From CAZEYT01 sp964516295 (GTDB taxonomy: Bacteria > Verrucomicrobiota > Verrucomicrobiia > Chthoniobacterales > Terrimicrobiaceae), in the NCBI GenBank assembly GCA_964516295.1, contig CAZEYT010000034.1, forward strand, positions 1-30,638: a stretch of 30,638 nt of DNA, read 5' to 3'. The notes under the pieces were generated by a model. It made no database searches, had not been told where the DNA came from, and saw only the letters and a list, made by a program, of their open reading frames with translations. Positions within the stretch are counted from its first letter, which is position 1. Every line of letters starts with the position of its first letter. Shown in pieces: positions 23,208-30,638 of this stretch. The position numbers and the translations under genes were made by a program.

Positions 23208-25580
23208 TTATGTTCCGTCCCAGAGAAAATTTTCCAGCCGGATGCGATTAATGCGGGCACGAACTTCCGGTGCCCGCGGACCGTCCACGGCCGAGACCAT
23301 CTCGTAAACCCGCACCGCCTCTTCCCAGCGCTTTTGGGACTCCAGGATTCGGGCGGCATCGAAGCCGGCTTTGTAAAACCAGAAATACTCCGGCACGGTT
23401 CCTTGGCCGCCCTTGATGACATCATAAAACGCCGCCAGCGCGGCATCGGTCTCGCCAAGCTTTTCAAAAGCCGTGCCCATCCGCACCAAGGCCTGGTTTT
23501 TCCATTCCGGGGTGGCTTCGGGATCCGTCGTGATCGAGCGCCACGTCACGATGGCCTCGCGATACTGGGCGGGGTCCTCCTGGCCCGACAAATACTGGGC
23601 CTTGCCTTTTTCCATGAGCGCGGCAAAGCGGGTCTCGGCATCGACGGGTGAACCGAGGATGCGGTCGATAATGACCATGGCTTCCTTGCGCCGTCCGGCG
23701 GCACTCTGGAGGAACGCCTGCTCCAACCGCGCGCGCGACGCGAGCGGACCATCAAACCCGGCCACCTCTTCGAAAAGCAAAAGCGCATCACCGGTCGCCT
23801 CCGCGCTGAGCAGGCGCGAGGCGGATTGACCGGCCAAAAACAACGCGGGTTCCTCCCACGGCGGACCGGGATACTTCCGGGCAAGGGATTCAAATTGCAC
23901 ACGGGCACCGGCGAAATCCCCCTTCCGGAAAAGCAACTCGCCCAGCTTCATCCGAACCTCCGGCTCGGACGCCGACCCGGGATGATCTTTCAAAAATGTC
24001 TGCGCGGCCGCGATGGCGGCATCCGGTGACTCCCCCGATCCTGCCACCAGAAACACATCCAGCGCGCCACGGCGTGCCGGATCCACCTCGTCGGAAACCT
24101 GTCGGAGTTCGAGGCGGGCAGCCTGCAGATCTCCTTTTTCGAAACGCAATTCGGCAAGGGCCAACCGCGCGGCTGATGATTCCGGGCCCTTTTCATTCGC
24201 CAGCGTCTCCAATCGGGCAAGGGCCGCGGGGTCCTTCGTCCGCGCAAGATGCAGGGCCTCGTGCAGGCGGAACTTGGCCAGACGCGGACTCTCCGGGAAA
24301 CGGGTCTGTAGATCGACCAACGCGGCCTCGGATCCCACCCCGACCTCCAAGTTGCACAGGGCGGCATTGAACAGCGCCGACTCGGCCAGCGTTTCATCAA
24401 CAGCCGCTTTTTGAAACGCCCCGGCGGCCGCCTCCGGCTCGTTGCGTGAGGCAAGCGCCAGCCCGCGCACATAATCCGCAGCCGGCACACGCCCCGGCGG
24501 CGGCAGGACACCGAGCGCATCGTCTGCCCGCCCTGCCTCCAGCCAGTTCCGGGCCACTTCCACGGCGGCCTGCTCGGCCAGCGGGTGATCGGGATCCACA
24601 TTCAAAAGCCGCTCGAGCAACCGGCGGGCGAGGTCGTTCCGGTTGGCTCGGGACTCCATGCGAGCCCGGTAAAACAGCGCCAGACTCCGCCGCGGGGACG
24701 GTGTCTCGGTATCCGTCCAGCGTCGCATTTCCGACGACGATGGCGAAGCCGACGCGGCATAGAGTTCATCCAACGCAACAAAGACCGCATCGAGATTTTG
24801 AATACTGACGTGCGATTCGATAAACTCTTCGAGGAGCGTCTCGGCGGCCGCGGCATTTCCGCCCATCTGGAGGGCTTTGGCCTGACCGGTCGCGGTCTCC
24901 ACCGCCATGCGTTCATCCAGCGGGTCAACCTCGGCAAAGACGCCGGCCGCCGCGGCGAAATCGCCGTCCGCAAGATAAGTCCGCGCGAGGAGAAACTTTT
25001 TCTTTTCCAGAAGTGGTCCGACGACTTCCGGAATCGCGTCCAGGGCCGATTTGGCCGCGACGAGGTCGTTGAGATCCAGAGCGGCGGCGGCGAGATCAAG
25101 GAGGGCGGCATCCCGCAAGGGCGAGGCCGGCCAGTCTCTGGCGGACTCGAGAAGCGCGACAGCCTCGGGCTTTTCTCCCGAGGCGAATAGCATCCGGGCC
25201 GCTCCCAGCGCGGCCTCACGACTTTTGGAACAGCCATCGCTTTCGATGCATTTCCAGTAGTGGTTCAGGGCATCGCCCGCACGCCCCTCCCCGGCCAGCG
25301 CTTGCGCGGTCCAGAAATCGCGTTCGCAAGCGGGCAGTCCATCCGCCATCGACAGCAGGGTCAGGGCCTCGGTGGCCCGCCCGGACTCGACGAGAGCCCG
25401 GGCCAGCAGAAGGACGCCCTCGGAATCGCCCTTTCCACGAAGAGCGTCCGGCGCAGCCTCGCGGACCTTTTGCACCGCGACCTGCGGCAAACCATCGGCC
25501 AGGGCATTCCGCGCAGGTTCGAGGGAATCGGCCCACAGCGGGATCATCATGAGAAGAGAAAAAACAACAGGGTATTTCAC
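23208..25580 (-). CDS. Large exported TPR protein
   Basis: This 790-residue protein starts at GTG 25580, overlapping the uvrA stop as GTGA, and has a signal peptide (MKYPVVFSLLMMIPLWA). The rest is an almost continuous array of TPR-like helical pairs, for example LLARALVESGRATEALTLLS, AALFYRARMES-type repeats near the middle, KLGELLFRKGDFAGARVQFESLARKYPG and MGTAFEKLGETDAALAAFYDVIKGG near the end. The closing part resembles the TPR proteins that support outer-membrane assembly (BamD/YbgF-like), but no specific family is certain. Transcriptional coupling to uvrA seems incidental to function. The stop lies 15 bp from the convergent AttH-like gene. Confidence 0.82.
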   Translation of the reverse strand: MKYPVVFSLLMMIPLWADSLEPARNALADGLPQVAVQKVREAAPDALRGKGDSEGVLLLARALVESGRATEALTLLSMADGLPACERDFWTAQALAGEGRAGDALNHYWKCIESDGCSKSREAALGAARMLFASGEKPEAVALLESARDWPASPLRDAALLDLAAAALDLNDLVAAKSALDAIPEVVGPLLEKKKFLLARTYLADGDFAAAAGVFAEVDPLDERMAVETATGQAKALQMGGNAAAAETLLEEFIESHVSIQNLDAVFVALDELYAASASPSSSEMRRWTDTETPSPRRSLALFYRARMESRANRNDLARRLLERLLNVDPDHPLAEQAAVEVARNWLEAGRADDALGVLPPPGRVPAADYVRGLALASRNEPEAAAGAFQKAAVDETLAESALFNAALCNLEVGVGSEAALVDLQTRFPESPRLAKFRLHEALHLARTKDPAALARLETLANEKGPESSAARLALAELRFEKGDLQAARLELRQVSDEVDPARRGALDVFLVAGSGESPDAAIAAAQTFLKDHPGSASEPEVRMKLGELLFRKGDFAGARVQFESLARKYPGPPWEEPALFLAGQSASRLLSAEATGDALLLFEEVAGFDGPLASRARLEQAFLQSAAGRRKEAMVIIDRILGSPVDAETRFAALMEKGKAQYLSGQEDPAQYREAIVTWRSITTDPEATPEWKNQALVRMGTAFEKLGETDAALAAFYDVIKGGQGTVPEYFWFYKAGFDAARILESQKRWEEAVRVYEMVSAVDGPRAPEVRARINRIRLENFLWDGT

Positions 25581-28474
25581 GAGGCGAAGTAGCGGGCCAG
25601 ATAGCGGCCGGTGTGGCTTCCGGTGGCCTTGGCGACTTTTTCCGGCGGACCTTCGGCCACGATCTTTCCCCCACCCTCGCCGCCTTCGGGTCCGAGATCA
25701 ATAATCCAATCGGCGCACTTGATCACCTCGAGATTGTGCTCGATGACAATGAGGGTGTTTCGCGCATCGCGAAGCTTCATAAGGACCTCGAGCAGTTTGT
25801 GAATGTCGGCGAAGTGAAGTCCGGTCGTCGGCTCATCCAGAATGTAAACTGTCCGACCGGTCGCCCGTTTGGAGAGCTCGGCCGCCAGTTTGATCCGCTG
25901 GGCTTCGCCCCCGGAAAGCGTCGTGGCCGATTGCCCCAAACGCACGTAACCCAAGCCGACATCCTGCAGGCGCTCGAGCTTGGGGAAAAGCGTGGGCACG
26001 TTTCGGAAAAATCGCGCCGCGTCGTCCACCGTCATGTCCAGAACATCGGCGATATTTTTTCCTTTGTAGGTCACCTCGAGCGTTTCGCGGTTGTAGCGCC
26101 GGCCCCGGCAGACTTCACATTCGACGTAAACGTCTGCGAGAAAATGCATCTCAATGCGAATAAACCCATCGCCCTGGCAGTGTTCGCACCGTCCGCCCTT
26201 GGCATTGAACGAAAACCGGCTCGCGTCATAGCCGCGCACCCGCGACGAAGGCAACTCGCTGAAGAGATCGCGGATCGGGCCGAGTGCCCCGGTGTAAGTC
26301 GCCGGATTCGACCGCGGTGTGCGACCGACCGGACTTTGATCGATGACCACGACCTTGTCGAACTGCTCGATGCCAACAATCGTCCGATGCGCTCCGGGGC
26401 GCGATTTGGCCCGGTTGAGATCCCGCTCAAGGGCATTGCGGAGGATGTCGTTCACCAGCGTCGATTTCCCGCTGCCCGAGACTCCGGTGACGCACGTCAG
26501 ACAGCCGGCCGGGAAGGCGGCGTCGATGGTTTTGAGATTGTTTTCGGTTGCGCCGAGCACACGGAGCCAGCCGTCGCCGATGTCGCCCGCACGGGCACCC
26601 GTCTGCCGTGGAGCCACACGTTGGCGGGGGACCGGGATTTTCATGGTTCCCTTGAGATACTGCGCGGTGAGGGAATCCTCGCTGCCGAGGACGGTTTCGA
26701 TGTCCCCTTGCGCCACGAGCCGACCGCCGCGCGGGCCGGCCCCGGGACCCAAGTCGAGGACGTGATCCGCGGCGCGAATCGTGTCTTCATCGTGCTCGAC
26801 AACGATCACCGAATTCCCCAGATCCCGCAAATCCCGGAGGGTCTGGATCAGACGGTCGTTATCACGCTGATGCAGCCCGATGCTGGGCTCGTCCAGCACA
26901 TACATGACACCCGAAAGCCCCGAACCAATCTGCGTGGCTAGGCGAATACGCTGGGCTTCCCCGCCCGAAAGGGTTCCGCTTTCCCGGTTGAGTTGCAGGT
27001 AGCCGAGGCCGACCTCATTCAGAAAGCGAAGCCGCTGGCGAACCTCGCGGAGCACATCTCGAACAATCTCCTGCTGGGCCGGTGTGAGGTCGAGTTCGTC
27101 CATCACCCGACCGGCCGCGGCGATGGACAGGGAGCACAGTTCCTGGATGCCGAAGGCACGTCCATCTTGGGTTCCGATGGTCACGGCGAGGATCTCCGGT
27201 CGCAACCGCGCCCCCCGACAAGTCGCACAGGTCCGGCGTCCCTGAAACGCCCGGAGGCGCTTTTTTGTGAACTCGCTCTGGCTCGACTCGTAAAGCCGCT
27301 CCATCTGCGCGACCAGGCCCTCGAAGGGTTTGGACACTTTGCGTCCGGCCCCGGTTGAGACGGTGATGGCACGGTCTCCGGAGCCCTGCGTGATCAGATC
27401 GCGGAAAGATTCCGGCAAATCCTCAAAGGGCACGCTCTGCGACACGGGTGTGTCGGCGAGCAACCCTTCGAGAACGGCGGCGTAGTAGGCGCGCATGCGC
27501 TTGTTGCCGGATTTCCAAGGTCGCACCGCCCCTTGGGTCAGCGTCTTGGAGCCGTCGATCATCAGATCGGGATCAAAATACAACTCGGTCCCGATGCCAT
27601 GGCAGACCGGACAGGCTCCCAGATGACTGTTGAACGAAAAATGTTTCGGTGTGAGCTGCGGCATGGTGAAGCCGGTCGCGGGATTCGAGAAATCGGTGGA
27701 AAATTTTTCCTCGATCCAATCGGCCCCGATTTCCTGCTGTCGGCTGGTGGTGAGTCGGCCATCGCCCCAGCGGAGCGCGGTGTCGATCGAATCGGCCAGT
27801 CGTTGGCCGAGATCGTCCCGGACGACGAGCCTGTCCACCACGGCCTCGATCGTGTGCGGCAGATGGCGATCGAGTTTGACGGTTTCCGATTTGGTCAACT
27901 CGACGACCGCTCCATCGACGCGGAGGCGCACAAAGCCCTCCCGGCGCGCTTTTTCGATGACGTCCCGAAACTCGCCGACCTGGCGGGTGACCAGCGGGGC
28001 GAGAAGGAGAAATTTCGTCCCGGTCGGCCAGCGAAGAATCGCGTCGGCGATTTGCTGGGGCGTCTGGCGGGCGACCCGCTCACCGGTGGCGGGATCGTGT
28101 GGAACCCCAACGGCCGAGTAGAGAAGCCGAAGGTAATCGTAAATCTCGGTCGTGGTTGCAATCGTCGAGCGGGGATTCGCGCCGGACGTCCGCTGCTCGA
28201 TCGCGATGGCTGGCGAGAGGCCCTCGATGTAATCGACATCGGGCTTCTGCATTTGGTCCAAGAACTGCCGGGCGTAGGCCGAGAGGCTCTCGACATACTT
28301 CCGCTGGCCCTCGGCGAAAAGGGTGTCAAACGCCAGTGATGACTTGCCGGATCCGCTCAGTCCCGTCACGACCACGAGTTTGTGGCGCGGGATATCGACA
28401 TCGAGGTTCTGGAGATTGTGCTGCCTCGCGCCCTTGATGCGGATAAACGATGGCTTGTCGGACGGCGTGGTCAT
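25577..28474 (-). CDS. uvrA: Excinuclease ABC subunit A
   Basis: This 965-residue protein has normal UvrA length (about 940-960). It scans DNA for bulky damage with UvrB in nucleotide excision repair. Both ABC ATPase halves are complete: Walker A GLSGSGKSS near 38-46 and GVSGSGKST in the second half, with two LSGGEAQRI signature motifs and two LDEP Walker B motifs. Zinc-binding pairs are present, including CPVC/CATC around the first insertion and CEHC/CEVC in the second half. The first pairs are widely spaced by the insertion, as in E. coli. The C-terminus lacks the long extension of some relatives. ATG 28474; no LexA-type palindrome found in the 62 bp upstream. Confidence 0.97.
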   Translation of the reverse strand: MTTPSDKPSFIRIKGARQHNLQNLDVDIPRHKLVVVTGLSGSGKSSLAFDTLFAEGQRKYVESLSAYARQFLDQMQKPDVDYIEGLSPAIAIEQRTSGANPRSTIATTTEIYDYLRLLYSAVGVPHDPATGERVARQTPQQIADAILRWPTGTKFLLLAPLVTRQVGEFRDVIEKARREGFVRLRVDGAVVELTKSETVKLDRHLPHTIEAVVDRLVVRDDLGQRLADSIDTALRWGDGRLTTSRQQEIGADWIEEKFSTDFSNPATGFTMPQLTPKHFSFNSHLGACPVCHGIGTELYFDPDLMIDGSKTLTQGAVRPWKSGNKRMRAYYAAVLEGLLADTPVSQSVPFEDLPESFRDLITQGSGDRAITVSTGAGRKVSKPFEGLVAQMERLYESSQSEFTKKRLRAFQGRRTCATCRGARLRPEILAVTIGTQDGRAFGIQELCSLSIAAAGRVMDELDLTPAQQEIVRDVLREVRQRLRFLNEVGLGYLQLNRESGTLSGGEAQRIRLATQIGSGLSGVMYVLDEPSIGLHQRDNDRLIQTLRDLRDLGNSVIVVEHDEDTIRAADHVLDLGPGAGPRGGRLVAQGDIETVLGSEDSLTAQYLKGTMKIPVPRQRVAPRQTGARAGDIGDGWLRVLGATENNLKTIDAAFPAGCLTCVTGVSGSGKSTLVNDILRNALERDLNRAKSRPGAHRTIVGIEQFDKVVVIDQSPVGRTPRSNPATYTGALGPIRDLFSELPSSRVRGYDASRFSFNAKGGRCEHCQGDGFIRIEMHFLADVYVECEVCRGRRYNRETLEVTYKGKNIADVLDMTVDDAARFFRNVPTLFPKLERLQDVGLGYVRLGQSATTLSGGEAQRIKLAAELSKRATGRTVYILDEPTTGLHFADIHKLLEVLMKLRDARNTLIVIEHNLEVIKCADWIIDLGPEGGEGGGKIVAEGPPEKVAKATGSHTGRYLARYFAS

Positions 28475-28535
28475 CGCGAATGAACAAACCTTCAGTATTG
28501 CCCATCACCGCCGCGGGGCAAAGCGGGAAAATCAA

Positions 28536-29888
28536 TCAGACCGCAGCCCGAAGCGTGGTCGCCTCATGTTCGGCGTGGCCGTTGGACCCGTTCGACGAGT
28601 GGCTTCCGTTTTTGTGAATGATTTCGGATTCCGCCGCGGCTTCGGGGAGCCGGAAGTCGAAGACATTGCGGCGGCGGCCCGGATCAACGTAGGCGGGGTC
28701 GTCGAATGTCCCAAGCTCGCGGGCGATTTTTTCGAAGATTTCCAACACGCGGTCGAGATCGGACTCGGTGTGCGTGGCCATGTAGCTTGTGCGGACAATG
28801 GCCTCGCCGTAGCGAACGGCAGGATAAATCGCCGGGGTCGCAAAAACGCCCTCCTCGTAGAGACGCTGGGTGAAAACAAACGCCTTCGCCTCGCTGCCGA
28901 TCAGGATGGGGACAATCGGCGTCTGGGTATTCCCGATCTTGAAGCCGATGGCCTTGAATCCCTCGTGCATCTTGCGGGTATTTTTCCAGAGTTGTTCGAT
29001 GCGTTCCGGCTCCTCCTGCATGATTTGCAGGGCCTTCAAAACGCCGCCCGCGACGGCCGGAGCCAAGGCTGCGGTGAAAATGAAACACCGGGCGCGATGC
29101 TTCAGGTACTCGATCATCTGCGCGTCGCCGGCGATGAAACCGCCCATCGAGCCGAGGGATTTCGAAAAAGTGCCCATCACGATGTCCACTTCGTCGTTCA
29201 CGCCGAAATGGTGCACAGTGCCCCGTCCGCATTTTCCGAGGACACCGAGCGAGTGCGCCTCATCGACATAAACCAAGGCATCATGCTCGCGGGCCGCTTC
29301 CAAGATCGGCGGAAGGTCGGCAATATCGCCGGACATGCTGAACACACCGTCCATGACGACCAAGCGTCCCGCATCTTGCGGGAGACGTTTCAGGCGATTG
29401 CGAAGCGAGGCGGCGGAGTTATGGCGGTAGGGAATGAGCTTCGCCGGAGCAAACTGGCAGCCATCGATGATACTGGCGTGATTTTCGCGGTCGCAAAGGA
29501 TCGCATCTCCATCCTCGGTCAGCGCGGCAAGAGCTCCCTGATTGGCGAAAAAGCCGGTCGAGAAAAGCAGGACCGATTCGCGTTCGAGGAACGCCGCGAG
29601 CGCTTCTTCGAGTTCAACATGGAGGCGGATCGTGCCATTGAGCAGACGCGACCCCGTGCAGCCAGCACCGTAGCGGCGGGTGGCCTCACACGCGGCTTCG
29701 ACAACCCGCGGGTCTTGGGCCAACCCGAGGTAATTGTTGGAGCCGATCATGATCTTCGGCTCGCCTTGACAGACCACGTAGTTGCCGTGCGGCTCCTCAA
29801 TACAACGGAAGTAAGGATAAAATCCCTGCGCCCGTGCGTCCGCGCTGTCCCGGTACTCCCGACACTTTTTGTATAAATCTCTTGCCAC
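28536..29888 (-). CDS. Alpha-oxoamine synthase, serine palmitoyltransferase-like
   Basis: This PLP enzyme condenses an amino acid with an acyl-CoA. The predicted 450 residues run from a GTG at 29888 (VARDLYKKCREYRDSADARAQGFYPYFR). An in-frame ATG at 29960 would add 24 residues that look non-native. Key parts are GSNNYLGL at 49-56, His137 (NHAS) stacking on PLP, DEAHS at 209-213, and the Schiff-base Lys243 in GTFSKSLGSMGG. The PYF...GSNNYLGL opening is more like serine palmitoyltransferase or CqsA than BioF or Kbl. Palmitoyl-CoA plus serine is thus the likeliest reaction (sphingolipid start), but glycine/acetyl-CoA cannot be excluded. The C-terminus has a Ser/Asn/Gly/His-rich tail of about 25 residues not needed for the fold. 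Confidence 0.82.
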   Translation of the reverse strand: MARDLYKKCREYRDSADARAQGFYPYFRCIEEPHGNYVVCQGEPKIMIGSNNYLGLAQDPRVVEAACEATRRYGAGCTGSRLLNGTIRLHVELEEALAAFLERESVLLFSTGFFANQGALAALTEDGDAILCDRENHASIIDGCQFAPAKLIPYRHNSAASLRNRLKRLPQDAGRLVVMDGVFSMSGDIADLPPILEAAREHDALVYVDEAHSLGVLGKCGRGTVHHFGVNDEVDIVMGTFSKSLGSMGGFIAGDAQMIEYLKHRARCFIFTAALAPAVAGGVLKALQIMQEEPERIEQLWKNTRKMHEGFKAIGFKIGNTQTPIVPILIGSEAKAFVFTQRLYEEGVFATPAIYPAVRYGEAIVRTSYMATHTESDLDRVLEIFEKIARELGTFDDPAYVDPGRRRNVFDFRLPEAAAESEIIHKNGSHSSNGSNGHAEHEATTLRAAV

Positions 29889-30012
29889 GTTAGGCGAATT
29901 CTTAAGGAAACTAGAGTTGCATGATTGACGGGGATGTAAATGCTTTTTCAGGCACAGCACGATTTACGCCGCCCGGCCCGATCCGGCTGCAATTCTTTGT
30001 GCGAGCGGGTTT

Positions 30013-30468
30013 TCACCGGACGGGAACTGCAACGGGCTCCGGGTTGGCGAGCATGAGGGCAAAGGCGCCAAAGTAGAGGAGAAGGCCGCCGAAAAGGATC
30101 AGCCCGCCGCGGCTGATTGCCCGGGTTTTTTCATCCCGGCGGACCAAAACGCCCTCCATCGTGCGGACGGGATCGTCGCCGAGATCGGACGTGACCCACC
30201 GGATGGCCATCACTTTTCGCACCACATAAAACGCGCTGGCAATCACCACGGCGAGGCCGGCGATGACGAGAACCTGGGCCGGGCGGTTCGTCGCGGCGAT
30301 GAGCCGACCGGAAAATCCCGTCACCGTGACGACAATACCCGCCAGGCCGGTCAGAACTTGGGCGCGGGCGTGGATGACGTCCATTTGGCTCTGCACCAGC
30401 TGGACCGCCTTTGCGAGATCGTCGTGAAACAGGCGAAGAATGGCCCGGGCTTCTTCGTTCGGTGTCAT
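30013..30468 (-). CDS. Small integral membrane protein of unknown function
   Basis: The protein has 151 residues. An N-terminal cytosolic amphipathic helix (EEARAILRLFHDDLAKAVQLV, about 5-25) leads to three predicted transmembrane helices: 38-52, 66-83 and 122-141. A basic linker (RKVMAIRW) and an acidic loop lie between the second and third. There is no enzyme motif. I do not recognise the family; the layout (helix, paired helices, then a single helix) recurs in bacterial stress or immunity membrane proteins but also in many hypotheticals. ATG 30468 has no Shine-Dalgarno sequence, like its neighbours. Confidence 0.65.
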   Translation of the reverse strand: MTPNEEARAILRLFHDDLAKAVQLVQSQMDVIHARAQVLTGLAGIVVTVTGFSGRLIAATNRPAQVLVIAGLAVVIASAFYVVRKVMAIRWVTSDLGDDPVRTMEGVLVRRDEKTRAISRGGLILFGGLLLYFGAFALMLANPEPVAVPVR

Positions 30469-30562
30469 GCCGCCACGAAACGGAGATTGCGAAAGAAACG
30501 CAAGCTTCCTGCTTTTCGGTTGCTTCTCTCGTTGGACGAGTGCAGGGTGACTGTTCGAGATC

Positions 30563-30636
30563 CGGGGCGTAGCTTAGCTTGGTAGAGCGCCTGGTTTGGG
30601 ACCAGGAGGTCGCAGGTTCGAATCCTGTCGCCCCGA
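30563..30636 (+). tRNA. tRNA-Pro (anticodon UGG)
   Basis: A complete cloverleaf folds. The acceptor stem CGGGGCG (30563-30569) pairs with CGCCCCG (30629-30635). The D-arm GCTT pairs with GAGC, the anticodon stem is CCTGG/CCAGG around loop TTTGGGA, with anticodon TGG at 30597-30599, and the T-stem GCAGG/CCTGT encloses TTCGAAT. The discriminator is A30636 and the 3' CCA is not encoded (TT follows). The C at the first acceptor position and A73 fit tRNA-Pro. Confidence 0.96.
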
Positions 30637-30638
30637 TT

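Noticed and set aside
28475..28535. LexA/SOS box upstream of uvrA
   Set aside because: A gaaca half-site occurs near 28490, but no matching inverted half-site lies at the right spacing.
28323..29876. 517-codon plus-strand frame opposite the alpha-oxoamine synthase
   Set aside because: A shadow of a GC-rich gene; the minus strand encodes the conserved PLP enzyme with all catalytic residues.

Overview
The window is GC-rich (roughly 60 %), densely coded on both strands, and looks like ordinary chromosome of a Gram-negative bacterium. I infer a member of Verrucomicrobiota. The reasons are a PEP-CTERM surface protein, TatA, an L,D-transpeptidase, UvrA, an AsnC-like siroheme-decarboxylase-type fusion, a (broken) Gfo/Idh/MocA-aldo/keto-reductase fusion, and the near absence of Shine-Dalgarno sequences. 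No 16S gene or marker tree is available here, so the phylum is a guess. I see no prophage, transposase, CRISPR array or integrase.

Layout. Positions 1-122 hold the Gly/Asp-repeat tail of an upstream gene. A PEP-CTERM protein with a pepsin-type double DTG architecture follows (177-1496), then about 400 bp with no convincing gene. On the minus strand, 5716 down to 1901 is a tightly coupled four-gene operon with 4-nt overlaps at every junction: a Cfa-type methyltransferase, a DUF1295 membrane reductase-like protein, a second Cfa/coclaurine-NMT-like methyltransferase, and an exported TPR protein. It is the best candidate here for an uncharacterised pathway, probably lipid acyl-chain methylation. 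The plus strand then carries tig-clpP-clpX-tsaD (protein folding, proteolysis and tRNA t6A synthesis) and a secreted thioredoxin-like protein. A minus-strand AhbA/AhbB-like fusion follows.

From 11830 to 15744 the plus strand encodes a guanine deaminase-like enzyme, a UPF0173 metallo-hydrolase, TatA, an endonuclease/exonuclease/phosphatase-family protein, a TlpA-like protein that has lost its CXXC, and TrmL. The minus strand from 20036 to 15763 holds a HYDIN/DUF1573-type membrane-anchored protein, a short 6-phosphogluconate dehydrogenase, and a decayed Gfo/Idh-AKR fusion with two frameshifts and a probable internal deletion.

The last third holds an L,D-transpeptidase, an orphan membrane histidine kinase, an AttH/CrtC-type lipocalin-like protein, and uvrA translationally coupled to a large exported TPR protein. 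A serine-palmitoyltransferase-type alpha-oxoamine synthase, a small membrane protein and a tRNA-Pro(UGG) close the window. Starts were chosen by family N-termini, signal peptides and stop/start overlaps, because ribosome-binding sites are almost never visible.
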